In this document: positions 61,529 to 64,000 of the stretch, in pieces
Position numbering within the stretch: position 1 is the first letter of the stretch
Layout of the letters: every line of letters starts with the position of its first letter
From: Streptomyces sp. JH34
GTDB lineage: Bacteria > Actinomycetota > Actinomycetes > Streptomycetales > Streptomycetaceae
Reading direction: 5' to 3'
Length of the DNA stretch: 64,000 nucleotides
NCBI RefSeq assembly: GCF_029428875.1
Contig: NZ_JAJSOO010000001.1
Location: forward strand, 2,604,001-2,668,000
Program-made: the position numbers and the translations under genes
Notes under the pieces: model-generated
Seen by the model: the letters and a program-made list of their open reading frames with translations, nothing else
What the model was told of the DNA's origin: nothing
Databases searched by the model: none

Positions 61529-61720
61529 ATGGCCGAGATCAACTGGGAAGAGCCCTACTGCGGCGAGGGAAACAACTGTTTCCGGCTGGGGACGGACACC
61601 GAGGGCAATGCGTTCATCGCCGTCCTCGGACAGGAGGATCGTCACCTCACCGACAGCCGCGAAGCCCTCCAGCAGATGATCAGGGACATCAAGGCCGGCA
61701 AGGCCGATCACCTGCTGTAG
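61529..61720 (+). CDS. DUF397-like small protein
   Basis: 63 residues, INWEEPYCGEGNNCFRLGTDTEGNAFIAVL...DSREALQQMIRDIKAG, a divergent DUF397 member. GAGGAG sits eight bases before ATG 61529. Such proteins pair with XRE-DUF5753 regulators as toxin- or anti-activator-like partners (BldB/WhiJ-type systems). Its regulator is now a fragment, so this may be an orphan. Confidence 0.72.
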   Translation: MAEINWEEPYCGEGNNCFRLGTDTEGNAFIAVLGQEDRHLTDSREALQQMIRDIKAGKADHLL

Positions 61721-63012
61721 GCGGGCTCCGTGTCCGTACGGCTCTCGGCCGGGTGCCTGCGACGGCTCAGGAGGTGCCAGGCGCCCAGGCCCAGGACCAG
61801 TACGGTTCCGACGCCGATTCCGGTGAATCCGAGCGCCCGCATGGGGAAGGACGTACCGCTGGTCGAGCCGTCCGCGTCTCCGAGGCCGAAGCCTGCCGCT
61901 GCCGCGTCCCCGTCGTACGCCGGCCCCTGCTGTGCCGTTCCCTCGATGCCGACGTCCAGCGTCAGGGGGACGCTGCCGGACACCTTGGGGTCGAGGCTCA
62001 CCTGGACGTAGTACCAGCCCTGGAACCGCATCGCCGATTCCGCGTCGGTGTCACCCTCGAACCGGTTCGCGTAGGCGGCCGGGGCCGTGCCGAGATCGAC
62101 CCCGGTGGGGGCACCCGTATAGCCCGTGCTCTTGTCGGCGACGCGGCCACGGGCCGTGTTGTACAGGGCGAGGCGCAGCCCGTTGGCGGTGAAGGACGAT
62201 CCGTCGGAGGTGGTGTTGGCCAGCTGGGCGCGGAGGAAGAGCTGCTGGCCCCAGGCGACCGGCACCCTGTAGAAGCGGCTCTCGCCCGGCCTGATGTCGT
62301 CCCTCCAGGCGCCGTCGTCCACGGCTGCCGCGTCGTTGAAGCCCGTGCCACCGCTCACCTTCTGCGGGGTTCCGCCCTCTCCGGGTGACGGAGCCTTCGA
62401 GCTCCAGCCGGTCGGCGCCTCGGGCTCGGCGGCACCGGGCTTGAGGCCGGGTTCCGACATGTACCTCAGCTCGATCGGCCACTTGGACGTCCCACCGGTC
62501 TTCGACCCCGCCCAGGCCACGGTGTAGAAGTAGTCCCCGGCCTCCTGGCAGGGAACGCTGCTGTCGCCGATACGGCGCGAAGCGTAGGCCGCGATCGGCC
62601 GGGCGGTTTCGCCCCCGAAGTAGACGGCCGGGCTGGAACCGCACGACCTGTTGTCGGTCGAGACCAGGGAGACCTGGATGCCGTCGAGGATGGCGCTCTC
62701 GCTACCGGGGGGCGGGGCGAGGACCGTGGAAACGAAGGCGCTGGACGTGTCGTCGAGCCGCACGCGGTAGTACTTCTTCTCGCCCGGGGAGATGGTGTCC
62801 GAGTAGACCTTCGCGCGCTCCAGCTGGGGGCCGTCGGCGCTCGACGCGGTGCCGGTGACGGGCACGGCTCCGTCGGCGAGCCGGTACGAGGGGACGGCGC
62901 CTCCTGGGGCGTCGTCCGAGCGCGGGTGCGCTGCCGCGACTGTCGGCAGCAGCAGTACGCAGAGCGCTGCCGCCACCCCGGCGGCAGCACCGCCTCGGGG
63001 CCTCGACACCAT
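61708..63012 (-). CDS. Secreted/membrane-anchored protein of unknown function
   Basis: 434 residues. Signal peptide (AAGVAAALCVLLLPTVAAAHP), a long exported region with two similar beta-rich halves (KVYSDTISPGEKKYYRVRLDDTSSAFVSTVL and DDIRPGESRFYRVPVAWGQQLFLRAQL), then one membrane helix (ALGFTGIGVGTVLVLGLGAWHLL) and a basic cytosolic tail. The paired PGE.K/R.YRV motif suggests duplicated PPC-like beta-sandwich domains. It overlaps the DUF397 stop by 13 bp on the opposite strand. Likely in one unit with the OmpA-family gene 97 bp upstream. Confidence 0.7.
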   Translation of the reverse strand: MVSRPRGGAAAGVAAALCVLLLPTVAAAHPRSDDAPGGAVPSYRLADGAVPVTGTASSADGPQLERAKVYSDTISPGEKKYYRVRLDDTSSAFVSTVLAPPPGSESAILDGIQVSLVSTDNRSCGSSPAVYFGGETARPIAAYASRRIGDSSVPCQEAGDYFYTVAWAGSKTGGTSKWPIELRYMSEPGLKPGAAEPEAPTGWSSKAPSPGEGGTPQKVSGGTGFNDAAAVDDGAWRDDIRPGESRFYRVPVAWGQQLFLRAQLANTTSDGSSFTANGLRLALYNTARGRVADKSTGYTGAPTGVDLGTAPAAYANRFEGDTDAESAMRFQGWYYVQVSLDPKVSGSVPLTLDVGIEGTAQQGPAYDGDAAAAGFGLGDADGSTSGTSFPMRALGFTGIGVGTVLVLGLGAWHLLSRRRHPAESRTDTEPAYSR

Positions 63013-63109
63013 TCGCTCCTACCCTCCGACAAACGGGAAACCATTCGTGGAGGGCTCGGCCAACGGCCTGTGGCCAAGGTGCCGAACCCCCCGGGACTAC
63101 GTGCTGACT

Positions 63110-63772
63110 CTACGAGCCGTTGGTGCGCGGGAAGGAGACTTCCACACGCCGGTTCTTCTTACGACCCTCTTCGTTGTCGTTACTGGCGATCGGGTACTGC
63201 TCCCCGTAACCGCGGATCTCGAAGGTGACGCTCGGCAGCTTGGTGGCGAGCACGCCCTGGACGGCGTTCGCACGCTGCTTGGACAGGACGTCACCGTGAG
63301 CGGACGATCCGAGGTTGTCCGTGAAGCCGAACACACGCACCCTCGGGGCGTTCTGTGTCTGGATCTCGGTGGCGATCGCGTTGATGCGGGCCGTGGCCTC
63401 GCCGCTGAGCTTGGCGCTGTCCTTGCCGAAGAGGACTTCGGCCTGCAGGGCGAAGGTGATGTCGGCGTTGGTGTCCTCGCGGCGCTCCTCGCCGCCCATG
63501 TCCTCGACGATGGACTTGATGTCGAGTACGCGGACGTCACCGAGGGTCGCACCGTCACCGAGCATGAGACCGGGCGAGTTGGCGTCGACCTCCACGGGGG
63601 GCGAGGCGCTCGGGACAGCGGTGGGGTTCTCGTCCGCCGAGGCCGACGTGGCACCCCACAGGGTCGAGGTGCCGAGCACGACGGCAGCGGCGGCGCAGAG
63701 ACCGATGCGGCATCGGAGTGCGCCTCGCGGGATGACCGGTGTGGGGGTGGGTGGCTGCATTACGTTCGTCAC
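63110..63772 (-). CDS. Secreted OmpA-family protein
   Basis: 220 residues. After a signal region (RIGLCAAAAVVLGTSTLWGATSASA) comes an OmpA-like peptidoglycan-binding domain: DITFALQAEVLFGKDSAKLSGEATARINAIATEIQ, RVRVFGFTDNLGSSAHGDVLSKQRANAV and ending EEGRKKNRRVEVSF. The conserved FTDN Asp and KNRRVEV Arg contact diaminopimelate. In a Gram-positive it would be anchored to the wall. GTG 63772 overlaps the upstream stop as GTGA; ATG 63760 is the alternative. Confidence 0.87.
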   Translation of the reverse strand: MTNVMQPPTPTPVIPRGALRCRIGLCAAAAVVLGTSTLWGATSASADENPTAVPSASPPVEVDANSPGLMLGDGATLGDVRVLDIKSIVEDMGGEERREDTNADITFALQAEVLFGKDSAKLSGEATARINAIATEIQTQNAPRVRVFGFTDNLGSSAHGDVLSKQRANAVQGVLATKLPSVTFEIRGYGEQYPIASNDNEEGRKKNRRVEVSFPRTNGS

Positions 63773-64000
63773 CCCGAGATCTTGATCGTCGCGGTGGGCA
63801 TGGTGGGGATCTGGAAGTCGACCTCGGTGGTGCTCTGAGGCGGGGCGGGGAACTGAGCGAAGAACGGCGCCTCCGCTCCCGGCGTCAACCCTTCGAACTT
63901 GGTGCACAGGCAGCGGCCGTCGGTGTCCCTGAGGATCAGGTACCGCTTCTTGCCCTGCTGGTCCACGAGTGTCGCCCCTGCCATGGACGCGCCATTGTTC
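63769..64000 (-). CDS. C-terminal part of a secreted protein (5' end beyond window)
   Basis: 77 codons are visible: NNGASMAGATLVDQQGKKRYLILRDTDGRCLCTKF...TPGAEAPFFAQFPAPPQSTTEVDFQIPTMPTATIKISG. The frame is open to the right edge, so the gene continues beyond it. The sequence reads as the last beta-strands of an immunoglobulin-like exported domain. It is co-translated with the OmpA-family gene (GTGA overlap). Confidence 0.6.
   Translation of the reverse strand, partial: NNGASMAGATLVDQQGKKRYLILRDTDGRCLCTKFEGLTPGAEAPFFAQFPAPPQSTTEVDFQIPTMPTATIKISG

Overview
The window is high-GC actinobacterial DNA, almost certainly from the chromosome of a Streptomyces species. The evidence is G/C-ending codon use, many GTG starts, 4-nt GTGA/ATGA gene overlaps, SpoIIE-type phosphatases paired with HATPase_c anti-sigma-like proteins, a WhiB-like regulator beside glpX, polyphosphate glucokinase, an OxyR-AhpCD unit, and streptomycete DUF families (DUF1707, DUF4245, DUF402, DUF397, DUF6542). 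From memory, the order ychF - ppgK - ispH - xseAB - DUF4245/glpX/wblI - fumarases resembles the SCO50xx region of S. coelicolor.

Layout. 0-9.8 kb: signalling phosphatase (cut by the left edge), HATPase protein, NUDIX enzyme, SPOR protein, an NCS1 purine/cytosine-type permease with its GntR regulator, a cupin, and a secreted GH65 glycosidase. 9.8-13.6 kb: a small accessory patch with a wrecked IS481 transposase, a SNF2 helicase with a helix-hairpin-helix segment, a decayed antitoxin copy, and an intact RHH/PIN toxin-antitoxin pair. 13.6-45.7 kb: core genome. It holds YchF, ppgK, ispH, an APC permease, xseAB, a nitroreductase, glpX, wblI, both fumarase classes, a large SpoIIE phosphatase, a class A PBP, an SPFH protein with an RHH partner, a PadR/ABC/FtsX efflux operon, oxyR-ahpCD, an AI-2E family protein, a secreted SLT lysozyme-like protein, PhoH2 and a cis-prenyltransferase. 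45.9-49.9 kb: aldo/keto reductase, an AlkZ-like (HTH_42) putative DNA glycosylase, a small unknown protein and a methyltransferase.

49.9-59.9 kb is the most interesting part. It holds a type 4 prepilin peptidase and two large membrane proteins (53.4 kb, plus; 59.7 kb, minus). Both carry the same internal Flp-pilin-like signal (DGG|xxAxEYLG) after several membrane segments, but their C-termini are unrelated. One ends in a Tox-REase-5-like nuclease domain and is followed by an Imm52-like immunity gene. The other ends in an unknown domain with an EF-hand-like loop and is followed by a lipoprotein and a DUF3592 protein. A 16-bp palindrome, TGGGnCCnnGGnCCCA, occurs five times between 50.8 and 59.8 kb, always between genes. 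It lies just upstream of the prepilin peptidase/DUF192 pair and of both pilin-like genes. I propose a co-regulated, prepilin-peptidase-linked polymorphic toxin system.

59.8-61.7 kb: an AbiEi/DUF559-type gene and a decayed HATPase/XRE-DUF5753/DUF397 triad. 61.7-64 kb: a secreted-protein operon (unknown TM protein, OmpA-family protein, edge-truncated partner).
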